Origin: Dysgonamonadaceae bacterium
Lineage (GTDB): Bacteria; Bacteroidota; Bacteroidia; Bacteroidales; Azobacteroidaceae
NCBI GenBank assembly: GCA_031287395.1
Contig: JAITTA010000019.1
Coordinates: 1 to 5,458, forward strand
Direction of reading: 5' to 3'
DNA: 5,458 nucleotides
In this document: positions 1 to 5,458 of the stretch, in pieces
How positions within the stretch are numbered: position 1 is the stretch's first letter
Layout: every line of letters starts with the position of its first letter
The notes under the pieces: model-generated
Told to the model about the DNA's origin: nothing
Databases searched by the model: none
What the model saw: only the letters and a program-made list of their open reading frames with translations
Program-made: the position numbers and the translations under genes

Positions 1-1
1 A

Positions 2-712
2 TGGAGAAATAATAAATGGAGAATAGGCTGGTTCAAGTCATTTGACCATCATATAATCAAAGGGAATGGTATTTTAGCAGATAAGACCTTTGAAATACCT
101 CCTTTCAACAACCTGATCCTGGACGAAGGATTAATCGCCAATGTCCGGTTGAAACAAATTGCTTCCAACTCCAGCAAAATACAAATTAATTGTGATTCAA
201 ATATTACAGAACATATAAAATGGTCTGTAAACAACAATAAATTAAACCTTTTCACCACAGAGAGAACTCGCCTGGAATCCGATCATGACATCACGATTAC
301 AATAAGTTCGCCAACACTGAATAGAGTAGAAATAGAATCGATCGGAAATGTCAAAATACCTGGAAAAGTGGAGACTCCTTATTTCCAGGTAGAAATCGAC
401 GGAGCAGGGAATTTCGAAGCGGATAGCTTATTCTGCACCGAGTTTCATGGAAATGTCGAAGGTGTAGGAAACCTGAAAGTCGCAGGTAAAACAACTAAAT
501 CCAATTTCGAATTGAAGGGCGCCGGTAACATCAACGCTTTCGATTTTGAATCAGACGAGATCCATGCAGCGCTGGAAGGAATTGGAAAAATCAGTTGTAA
601 CCCAATCAACAGTATCAACGCTAAAGTCGAAGGAATTGGAAAAATTTCCTATAAAAACGAACCTCCCGTAAAAAATATCAGAATAGAGGGACTGGGAAGC
701 ATTGGTAAATGA
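2..712 (+). CDS. Head-GIN / DUF2807 domain protein, 5'-truncated by the window edge
   Basis: The reading frame is open from base 2 to the TGA at 710-712 and has no ATG, GTG or TTG before the TTG at 149. That TTG would cut off the first strands of the domain (the GNG...PFNNLILDEGL segment), so the true start lies upstream of the window. The product matches the DUF2807 'putative auto-transporter adhesin head GIN' family, which is common in Bacteroidota and usually exported or envelope-associated; its biochemical role is unknown. The C-terminal half consists of seven rungs of about 18-21 residues, each opening with a glycine motif: ESIGN, DGAGN, EGVGN, KGAGN, EGIGK, EGIGK, EGLGS. This fits a right-handed parallel beta-helix. 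No signal peptide or lipobox can be judged because the N-terminus is missing. The visible leading residues (WRNNKWRIGWFKSFDHH) are basic and aromatic and do not resemble a signal peptide. The gene converges on the transporter gene and shares its terminator. Family assignment is fairly secure; function is not inferred. Confidence 0.85.
   Translation, partial: WRNNKWRIGWFKSFDHHIIKGNGILADKTFEIPPFNNLILDEGLIANVRLKQIASNSSKIQINCDSNITEHIKWSVNNNKLNLFTTERTRLESDHDITITISSPTLNRVEIESIGNVKIPGKVETPYFQVEIDGAGNFEADSLFCTEFHGNVEGVGNLKVAGKTTKSNFELKGAGNINAFDFESDEIHAALEGIGKISCNPINSINAKVEGIGKISYKNEPPVKNIRIEGLGSIGK
335..709 (+). repeat. Seven beta-helix rungs with GxGN/GxGK motifs inside the DUF2807 gene
   Basis: Protein-level repeats with a period of about 20 residues begin at codon 335 (ESIGN) and run to the stop. 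The early rungs carry G-x-G-N, the two before last carry EGIGKIS, and the last is EGLGSIG. The two EGIGKIS rungs share 17 identical bases (575-591 and 629-645), 54 bp or exactly 18 codons apart. The rest of the two rungs differs. Confidence 0.75.
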
Positions 713-748
713 GATAACCTTTTTTTTTTACTTTCCATATTTTATCTA

Positions 749-784
749 AATAAATGCCGGAGTCTCGAGACTCCGGCATTTATT
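749..784. terminator. Perfect palindromic bidirectional terminator between convergent genes
   Basis: Bases 749-766 are the exact reverse complement of 767-784, giving an 18-bp stem whose GC-rich core (GCCGGAGTC) is flanked by AATAAAT / ATTTATT. The centre is CTCGAG, so in RNA the tip would be a TCGA tetraloop. The A/T flanks give a U-rich tail in both directions. It lies 36 bp after the DUF2807 stop and 16 bp beyond the stop of the opposing transporter gene, where a shared intrinsic terminator is expected. Confidence 0.87.
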
Positions 785-800
785 GTTAAAAAATTTTAAT

Positions 801-2663
801 TTATTTAGCAACCTTTTCTAAACGTTTCATAATAGAGAATATAAACACCGCCGATAATATGCAGCAAATGATAAAAATACCCCATAACATGTAAAGGTCT
901 ATTCTACCCCACATAGCACTTCCGATGAACAACAATTTATTACCTGTAGCCGTTGCCAACAACCATCCGCTTTGCATCAGGCCCTGGAAACGAGGAGGTG
1001 CCACCTTGGACACAAAAGAAAGCCCCATCGGACTCAGGAAAAGCTCGGCAACTGTCAATACAAGATAGGTACTTATCAACCAATAGGGGGTGATTCTCAT
1101 GGATTCGGGCAATGCATCCCCAGCCAAATCTTTCGGAGATAATATGCCGATCGAAGGAATTAACACAAATACAAATCCGACAGCGGCAATAATCATCCCT
1201 ATACCGATTTTTTTAGGAGTAGAAGGCTCAATGCCTTTTTTGTTCAACCAAGTGAAAGCTCCCATCACCAAAGGAGTTAAAGCTACAATGAACAACGGAT
1301 TAAACGATTGGAATACTTCAGGGCCGATTGGATTTGAACTTCCGGCGTTGCCGACAAAATAATAACATCCATAACCGGTTAATACAAGCATAATACCTCC
1401 CACAATACGGGAAACCAAATTTGACTTTTTGGCTTTTTCAATTTCTTCCGTATTCCTTCCTAAATCTTCACTCGTATCTCTTGGTTTAAGAAGCAGAACG
1501 GCACCAACAATCGCCGCAATGACACAAAGAATGGATTGCAAATTAAAAAACAAATTGGTAATAGGGCCAACTTCCTTAACAATGTAATCTCTGGCAAAGA
1601 AAGTCAAAGTGAGTCCGTTCTGGTGGAAAGACATCCAGAAGAAAATAACCACAACAAATACCAAAATCAAAGAAGTCACCCTCGCTCTCTCCTCTTTGGT
1701 CGAAATCTGGAACATCAGGGCTGAAAAAGCGACAAACAACCCGACGGCCAAACCTAAAGGCCATAAATCCGTATTAAATAAATAAAATACCAAAGCCGTT
1801 ATAGCCATTAACCCCAATGAAATAACAATGGATTTCAGATCAATGCTGATATCGGATTTCTTTTTCTTTTCGCCTTCTTTGACTTCGGCTTTTGCGATTT
1901 TATCAACCGAAGGCAAGGCTTTATTAAAAACCATATAAACAATCAAAGAAACAATCATAGCAACGGCAGCAACGGCAAACGCCCAGTTGTACCCTTCGGA
2001 AAATGCACCTAAATATTGATTGGAAAATGCGGTCAAATCCGTAACGCCACTGCCACTGACCTTATCTGCCAAAGCCTGAAATTGAGAAATATCAGTTAAC
2101 TTCCCATTCAAAAAGTTATGACACAAGGAAGGAAGACTTCCATCGTGCTCAAACCCTTTACCGGATAGCCACCAATCACGAACACTGGTAGCTACAAAAG
2201 GAGCAAAAAAAGCGCCGATATTAATGCCCATGTAGAAAATCATAAAAGCGCTATCTCGGTACTTCGCATATTTTTCATTATCGTACAACTGTCCGACAAC
2301 CGCCTGTAAATTACCCTTAAACAATCCATTTCCCAAAGCAATAATAAATAATGCTATCAAAGAAACAGTAAGTGAAACCCCAGGAACTGCCATTAAACAA
2401 TACCCTCCGAACATGATGACTTGCCCGGCAAAGATGACGGCCTTATACTTCTTCGTGGAATCGGCAAGAATACCCCCAACGAGGGCCAATGCATAAATAG
2501 CAAAATAAAACCAACTGTAATAATCCCCGGCAATATTTTCGTTCAAACCGTAACGCGCCTGAAGAAACAGCACCAATATGGCCATCATCGTATAAAAGCC
2601 GAATCGTTCACCCATGTTGGTAAAAAAAGCTATAATTAAGCCTTTAGGTTGATTTTTAAACAT
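801..2663 (-). CDS. POT/PTR-family proton-coupled oligopeptide transporter (peptide MFS transporter)
   Basis: Inner-membrane major-facilitator protein of the POT (PTR2) family; members usually import di- and tripeptides with protons. Family marks visible: ERFGFY in TM1 (19-24); GGILAD in TM2 followed by the basic KKYK loop (63-74); GNGLFKGN in TM4 (111-118); FYMGINIGAF in TM5 (143-152); FFWMSFHQNG in TM7 (341-350); NPLFIV in TM8 (455-460); and AELFLSPMGLSFVSKVAP in TM10 (539-556). At 620 residues it is longer than typical bacterial POTs of about 450-500. The extra length comes from a polar loop (about 166-223, predicted periplasmic) between TM5 and TM6, a lysine-rich cytosolic loop (250-275) before the helix pair HA/HB, and about 85 residues (365-450) between TM7 and TM8 carrying two more hydrophobic helices, giving about 16 helices. 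The usual ExxER of TM1 reads NMGER (16-20), and the TM7 glutamate position is His347. The ATG at 2661-2663 has no Shine-Dalgarno sequence, as is common in this phylum. Family assignment is firm; substrate and coupling are inferred from the family and may differ. Confidence 0.94.
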   Translation of the reverse strand: MFKNQPKGLIIAFFTNMGERFGFYTMMAILVLFLQARYGLNENIAGDYYSWFYFAIYALALVGGILADSTKKYKAVIFAGQVIMFGGYCLMAVPGVSLTVSLIALFIIALGNGLFKGNLQAVVGQLYDNEKYAKYRDSAFMIFYMGINIGAFFAPFVATSVRDWWLSGKGFEHDGSLPSLCHNFLNGKLTDISQFQALADKVSGSGVTDLTAFSNQYLGAFSEGYNWAFAVAAVAMIVSLIVYMVFNKALPSVDKIAKAEVKEGEKKKKSDISIDLKSIVISLGLMAITALVFYLFNTDLWPLGLAVGLFVAFSALMFQISTKEERARVTSLILVFVVVIFFWMSFHQNGLTLTFFARDYIVKEVGPITNLFFNLQSILCVIAAIVGAVLLLKPRDTSEDLGRNTEEIEKAKKSNLVSRIVGGIMLVLTGYGCYYFVGNAGSSNPIGPEVFQSFNPLFIVALTPLVMGAFTWLNKKGIEPSTPKKIGIGMIIAAVGFVFVLIPSIGILSPKDLAGDALPESMRITPYWLISTYLVLTVAELFLSPMGLSFVSKVAPPRFQGLMQSGWLLATATGNKLLFIGSAMWGRIDLYMLWGIFIICCILSAVFIFSIMKRLEKVAK

Positions 2664-2704
2664 AATTTACTTGTATTAGTTAATATTAAAATTTTTCACT
2701 TCGG

Positions 2705-2733
2705 CAAAGATAGTATTTTTTTGAAAAAAACAA
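2705..2733 (-). promoter_or_regulatory. Putative Bacteroidota-type promoter of the POT transporter gene
   Basis: Read on the minus strand, TATCTTTG (2712 down to 2705) matches the -7 consensus TAnnTTTG exactly. TTG at 2733-2731 sits 18 bases upstream in the -33 position; the usual spacing is about 19-21, so this is slightly short. Transcription would begin near 2698, giving a short leader of about 35 nt before the ATG. It overlaps the divergent promoter of the flavin oxidoreductase. Confidence 0.65.
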
Positions 2734-2752
2734 GGAAAAATACTATCTTCGC
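2720..2752 (+). promoter_or_regulatory. Putative Bacteroidota-type promoter of the flavin oxidoreductase gene
   Basis: TTTG at 2720-2723 and TATCTTCG at 2745-2752 are 21 bases apart. This matches the -33 / -7 layout with one mismatch in the -7 box. The start of transcription would fall near 2757-2760, leaving a leader of about 125 nt before the ATG at 2886. That leader contains the inverted repeat described separately. Confidence 0.58.
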
Positions 2753-2759
2753 ATTTTAG

Positions 2760-2866
2760 TTTCACACAGATTACATAGAATTACATTACTAATAACAATG
2801 AAATGTCGTGAGAATTGAATAATTAATCGGACTCCAATCGATGTAATCAGTGAAATCTGCGTGAAA
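2760..2866. repeat. Imperfect inverted repeat of TTTCACnCAGATT units in the leader of the flavin oxidoreductase gene
   Basis: The left arm at 2760-2786 begins TTTCACACAGATTACAT. The right arm at 2841-2866, read on the minus strand, begins TTTCACGCAGATTTCACT. About 22 of 26 positions agree, allowing one gap, and both arms end in ATTACAT. The arms enclose 54 bases with no reading frame of note. Within each arm, TTTCAC / TTACAT-like units recur every 9-11 bases. If transcribed from the promoter just upstream, the arms could pair into a long stem in the mRNA leader. I do not recognise a riboswitch or cis-regulatory RNA class here. Confidence 0.6.
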
Positions 2867-2885
2867 TATTAAAATTTTCAAACTC

Positions 2886-3845
2886 ATGAATAAAATAACA
2901 TCTCTCTTCCATATCAAATACCCCATTATTCAGGGAGGAATGGTCTGGTGCAGTGGTTGGAGGTTAGCTTCCGCAGTCAGTAATGCCGGAGGATTAGGTT
3001 TAATCGGTACCGGTTCGATGCATCCGGAAACCCTCAGGGACCATATCCGGAAATGCAAAGCAGCTTGTGGAGATAAACCTTTTGGCGTCAATGTGCCCCT
3101 CCTGTATCCGGAAATTGAAACCATCATGCATATGCTAGCCGAAGAACAGGTTAAAATCGTATTTACCTCGGCAGGAAACCCCAAAACATGGACTCCATGG
3201 CTTAAAGAACACGGCATGACTGTCGCTCATGTAGTTTCCAGTTCCAAATTTGCCGTCAAATGCGAAGAAGCCGGAGTGGATGCAATTGTTGCCGAAGGAT
3301 TCGAAGCCGGCGGACACAACGGCCGGGAAGAAACTACTACCCTGGTTTTAATTCCCCAAGTCAGAAAAAGCACATCTCTTCCACTGATCGCTGCAGGAGG
3401 GATTGCTACCGGTGAAGGGATTGTCGCTGTAACCGCTTTAGGAGCCGATGGCGTCCAAATCGGCAGCAGGTTTGCTCTAACTATCGAAAGTTCGGCTTCC
3501 GAGGCTTTCAAGAAGCGCTGCATTGAAGCTAAAGAAGGTGATACCATGCTAACTCTGAAAAAAATAGTTCCGACCAGGCTTATTAAAAATGAATTTTATC
3601 AACAAGTTGAAATTGCAGAAAATATCGGGGCCGGTGTCGATGAACTCCGCATATTATTAGGACGAGGGAGAGCTAAAAAAGGGATTTTCGAAGGGGATTT
3701 GAAAGAAGGTGAACTCGAAATCGGCCAGGTTTGTTCGCTTATCGACGATATTCCTCCCGTATCGGAAGTGATACAAGCCCTAATCAGAGACTTTGACAAC
3801 TGTATGAAAAGATTATATCTTTTTCGGATAACTGATTCGCAATAA
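2886..3845 (+). CDS. FMN-dependent NAD(P)H oxidoreductase, nitronate monooxygenase / FabK-like family
   Basis: Cytosolic TIM-barrel flavoprotein of 319 residues, close to the usual family length of about 310-350. Marks in order: PIIQGGM after the first strand (13-19), AVSNAGGLGLIG (30-41), KPFGVN (64-69), the AEGFEAGGHNG segment (136-146), PLIAAGGIATGEGI (166-179) and GADGVQIGSRF (186-196). The GGI and GSRF segments form the FMN phosphate site. His144 sits where nitronate monooxygenases have their catalytic base and where FabK has a conserved histidine. Two readings are possible: oxidation of alkyl nitronates to carbonyl compounds, or NADH-dependent reduction of enoyl-ACP (FabK-type). The N-terminal half (PIIQGGM, SNAGGLG, KPFGVN, SAGNP, EAGGH) resembles FabK as I recall it, but the C-terminal third is less similar, so I do not assign fabK. 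The ATG at 2886 is preceded by an A/T-rich leader with no Shine-Dalgarno; family alignment supports this start, since ITSLFHIKYPIIQGG begins right after it. The gene is divergent from the transporter and 47 bp upstream of ftsK. Confidence 0.9.
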   Translation: MNKITSLFHIKYPIIQGGMVWCSGWRLASAVSNAGGLGLIGTGSMHPETLRDHIRKCKAACGDKPFGVNVPLLYPEIETIMHMLAEEQVKIVFTSAGNPKTWTPWLKEHGMTVAHVVSSSKFAVKCEEAGVDAIVAEGFEAGGHNGREETTTLVLIPQVRKSTSLPLIAAGGIATGEGIVAVTALGADGVQIGSRFALTIESSASEAFKKRCIEAKEGDTMLTLKKIVPTRLIKNEFYQQVEIAENIGAGVDELRILLGRGRAKKGIFEGDLKEGELEIGQVCSLIDDIPPVSEVIQALIRDFDNCMKRLYLFRITDSQ

Positions 3846-3850
3846 TTGTG

Positions 3851-3858
3851 TAATTTTG
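3851..3858 (+). promoter_or_regulatory. Candidate -7 box upstream of ftsK
   Basis: TAATTTTG fits TAnnTTTG and lies 34 bases before the ftsK ATG. No convincing -33 TTTG is present at 19-21 bases upstream, where the sequence belongs to the end of the preceding gene. It may be a weak promoter or a chance match in an A/T-rich gap. An 8-bp palindrome, TTGTACAA, overlaps it at 3856-3863. Confidence 0.35.
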
Positions 3859-3879
3859 TACAATTTATTCAGATTTATT

Positions 3880-3885
3880 AAGGAA
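3880..3885 (+). promoter_or_regulatory. Shine-Dalgarno sequence of ftsK
   Basis: AAGGAA ends seven bases before the ATG at 3893, the expected spacing. It is the only clear Shine-Dalgarno in the window and supports 3893 as the start. Confidence 0.6.
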
Positions 3886-3892
3886 CTCAAGA

Positions 3893-5458
3893 ATGGCAAA
3901 AAGAAAATTAGCAGAAAAACCTATCAAACAAGAACATACGGGTGAGCCTTCAAAAATCAAACAATTCTTAACAAGCGAGGTCACGCACTTCATTGTAGGA
4001 TTAATCATCTTGATCTTCACGGTTTATGCCACCCTTTCATTGGTATCGTTCTTTTTTACCGGAGCCGCAGACCAAAGCAAAGTGGAAGGTGTATCAATTT
4101 TCCATACAGGACGAATTTCCGGTATTCAAAATTGGACGGGTAGTCGCGGAGCTTGTCTCAGCAGCCTACTGATGAATGAAGGATTCGGGATCTCCACGTT
4201 CCTGATGTTATTGTTTCTTGCTATATTGGGCCTGCGCTTGATGAAAGTCAAATATTTCCACCTTCTGAAAAGTTTCATCCTTTGCTCTATCGGGATGATT
4301 TGGATGTCGGTTGCTCTGGCTTTTTTCCTGGGCCGGTTTTTCATAGATACAGCCGTCTATATAGGCGGAAAGCATGGTTTTATACTTTCCGATATCCTAA
4401 TCGAAAACCTGGGAATCCCCGGAGCATTTTTCGCAATCCTCATTGTTTTTATCATCATCATGGCTTTTGTGAGCGCTCAGACGGTTCCATTCCTGCGAAA
4501 ACTATTTACAACTAATTATACTGAAAAAATTCCCACGGCACGTTTCCCTAAAAAAGGAGAAAAATCATCCGGAAACGAAGACTCCGAAGAAGAATACAGG
4601 AATGACAAAAATTCCGGAAAATCTTCCGGGTATGAACTGTTTGATTATAAGCCGAATATACTTATAGAAGATGAGACTTCGGACGATCGTTCTTTTGTAC
4701 GTTTGGAAGATGCTAAGCCAGCAGACAATCCCCCCCCTGCGGATTTCGAAATTGTAGTTCCTATGGACGAAGACTACACACCGGTAATCGTTCAACCAAA
4801 AACAGAAAATAAACTACCGGACGCTTCCGGAGAAAAAGACGACGAAGCAAATGACCTGTTAGCAGAATCAGGTCCTTACGATCCGAGACTGGATCTCTCC
4901 GGTTATCAGTTCCCATCTCTCGATCTTCTGAAAAAATACGATTTGGGTGAACAGGGCTATAATGTGGAAGAACAAAACGAAAATAAAAACAAAATTACTC
5001 AAACGCTTGAAAATTATGGAATTAAAATAAAAACAATCAAAGCAACAGTAGGTCCCACCATTACACTGTACGAAATCATCCCGGAAGATGGTGTCCGAAT
5101 TTCCAAAATCCGGAATCTGGAAGACGATATCGCCATGAGTTTGTCGGCCCTTGGAATCCGCATCATTGCCCCGATGCCCGGAAAAGGAACCATCGGTATC
5201 GAAGTGCCGAATAAAGATCCTCAGATCGTACCGATGTATTCGATTATTGCCTCTAAAAAATTCCAGGAATCAAACTTCGACCTGCCTATCGCTTTAGGAA
5301 AAACGATTACAAACGAAGTATTCGCCGTAGATCTTTGCAAAATGCCTCACTTATTGGTTGCAGGAGCCACCGGACAGGGAAAATCAGTCGGGTTGAATGC
5401 AATCATTACTTCCTTACTATATAAAAAACACCCTGCAGAATTGAAATTTGTACTGGTT
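3893..5458 (+). CDS. ftsK: DNA translocase FtsK, N-terminal 522 residues (cut by the right edge)
   Basis: Septum-located motor that pumps chromosome ends apart at division and activates XerCD recombination at dif. The frame is open from ATG 3893 to the last base, and no stop falls inside the window. N-terminal membrane domain: four helices at about 32-55, 98-116, 126-149 and 175-196. The roughly 42-residue segment between the first two contains NWTG (80-83), as I recall from Bacteroidota FtsK proteins. An acidic, low-complexity cytosolic linker of about 140 residues follows (about 201-342). The motor begins at LDLLKKYDLGE (343-353). The alpha domain contains the TVGPTITLYE segment (385-394), and the beta domain begins with LPIALGKTI (464-472). 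Walker A is GATGQGKS (491-498), with Lys497 and Ser498 binding nucleotide. The sequence ends at KFVLV, just before the expected DPK segment. Walker B, the rest of the motor and the DNA-reading gamma domain lie outside. The gene follows the flavoenzyme by 47 bp with no terminator, so readthrough is possible. Confidence 0.95.
   Translation, partial: MAKRKLAEKPIKQEHTGEPSKIKQFLTSEVTHFIVGLIILIFTVYATLSLVSFFFTGAADQSKVEGVSIFHTGRISGIQNWTGSRGACLSSLLMNEGFGISTFLMLLFLAILGLRLMKVKYFHLLKSFILCSIGMIWMSVALAFFLGRFFIDTAVYIGGKHGFILSDILIENLGIPGAFFAILIVFIIIMAFVSAQTVPFLRKLFTTNYTEKIPTARFPKKGEKSSGNEDSEEEYRNDKNSGKSSGYELFDYKPNILIEDETSDDRSFVRLEDAKPADNPPPADFEIVVPMDEDYTPVIVQPKTENKLPDASGEKDDEANDLLAESGPYDPRLDLSGYQFPSLDLLKKYDLGEQGYNVEEQNENKNKITQTLENYGIKIKTIKATVGPTITLYEIIPEDGVRISKIRNLEDDIAMSLSALGIRIIAPMPGKGTIGIEVPNKDPQIVPMYSIIASKKFQESNFDLPIALGKTITNEVFAVDLCKMPHLLVAGATGQGKSVGLNAIITSLLYKKHPAELKFVLV
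4730..4737 (+). repeat. C8 homopolymer inside the ftsK linker
   Basis: Eight consecutive cytosines encode part of N-P-P-P-A (residues 279-283) in the variable linker. The frame is intact on both sides. It is the longest C or G run in the window and the only homopolymer that stands out inside a gene. Confidence 0.8.

Larger units (their letters stand above)
2704..2752. repeat. Inverted repeat spanning both divergent -7 boxes
   Basis: AAGATAGTATTTTT (2707-2720) is the exact reverse complement of AAAAATACTATCTT (2736-2749), with a 15-base A/T-rich spacer. Beyond one mismatch (A2706/C2750), two more pairs extend the match to 2704 and 2752. Each arm contains the -7 element of one promoter. The symmetry may simply reflect two similar promoters placed back to back, or it may be a regulator site. 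Confidence 0.7.

Noticed and set aside
1..45. Short ATG-led frames at 1 and 16, with ATGGAGAA repeated 15 bp apart
   Set aside because: Both frames stop within ten codons or fewer. The 8-bp repeat is too short to mean much, and the other frame carries the domain.
49..258. Minus-strand open frame of 69 codons opposite the DUF2807 gene
   Set aside because: Antisense to a clear domain; its product resembles no family I know.
149..712. TTG at 149 as the start of the DUF2807 gene
   Set aside because: The frame stays open to the left edge and the upstream residues (GNG...PFNNLILDEGL) belong to the domain, so the gene starts outside the window.
703..729. Weak hairpin followed by ten T residues just after the DUF2807 stop, as a separate terminator
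   Set aside because: The possible stem is only about three pairs (GGT/ACC) with mismatches; the palindrome at 749-784 is far stronger.
1090..1764. Open frames of 62-90 codons overlapping the transporter gene, on both strands (plus 1090-1362 and 1536-1724; minus 1576-1764 in another frame)
   Set aside because: Out-of-frame shadows of the transporter coding sequence without start signals or family resemblance.
2760..2866. CRISPR array or riboswitch in the 2760-2866 repeat
   Set aside because: The units are opposed rather than regularly direct, with a single 54-base interval, and no known riboswitch core is visible.
2930..3799. Several minus-strand open frames of 60-106 codons opposite the flavoenzyme
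   Set aside because: Products are low-complexity antisense translations rich in S and P; the plus strand encodes a complete well-conserved enzyme.
3856..3863. TTGTACAA palindrome as an operator for ftsK
   Set aside because: Eight bases in an A/T-rich gap are expected by chance, and no second copy was seen.
4126..4795. Open frames of 72-77 codons within ftsK
   Set aside because: ftsK is continuous from 3893 to the window end with four membrane helices and a Walker A motif, so these are shadows.

Overview
The window most likely comes from a member of the Bacteroidota, probably Bacteroidales. Four things point there. Putative promoters have the TTTG / TAnnTTTG form used by the Bacteroidota housekeeping sigma factor. 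Most genes lack a Shine-Dalgarno sequence. A head-GIN (DUF2807) protein is present, and the FtsK N-terminal membrane domain looks like those of Bacteroidota. The genus cannot be fixed from this stretch. All four genes look chromosomal, and no mobile element, RNA gene, CRISPR array or defence system is visible.

Layout: (1) 2-712 (+) is the C-terminal part of a DUF2807 beta-helix protein that enters from the left edge. (2) 749-784 is a perfect 36-bp palindrome that serves as a shared terminator between convergent genes. (3) 801-2663 (-) is a complete POT/PTR-family transporter of 620 residues with unusual insertions and substitutions. (4) 2664-2885 is a divergent control region. It holds two overlapping, mirror-image promoters and then a periodic inverted repeat in the leader of the next gene. 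(5) 2886-3845 (+) is a complete FMN-dependent NAD(P)H oxidoreductase of the nitronate monooxygenase / FabK-like family. (6) 3893-5458 (+) is the first 522 codons of ftsK, cut by the right edge just after the Walker A motif.

Functionally this is mixed housekeeping content: envelope or surface protein, peptide uptake, flavin redox enzyme, chromosome segregation. The transporter and the flavoenzyme share a divergent control region and could be co-regulated. ftsK follows the flavoenzyme by 47 bp with no terminator between them, and has its own weak promoter-like box and a Shine-Dalgarno sequence. I see no clear new multi-gene system. The points most worth following up are the altered proton-coupling motifs and extra helix pair in the transporter, the symmetric divergent promoter, and the periodic inverted repeat in the flavoenzyme leader.
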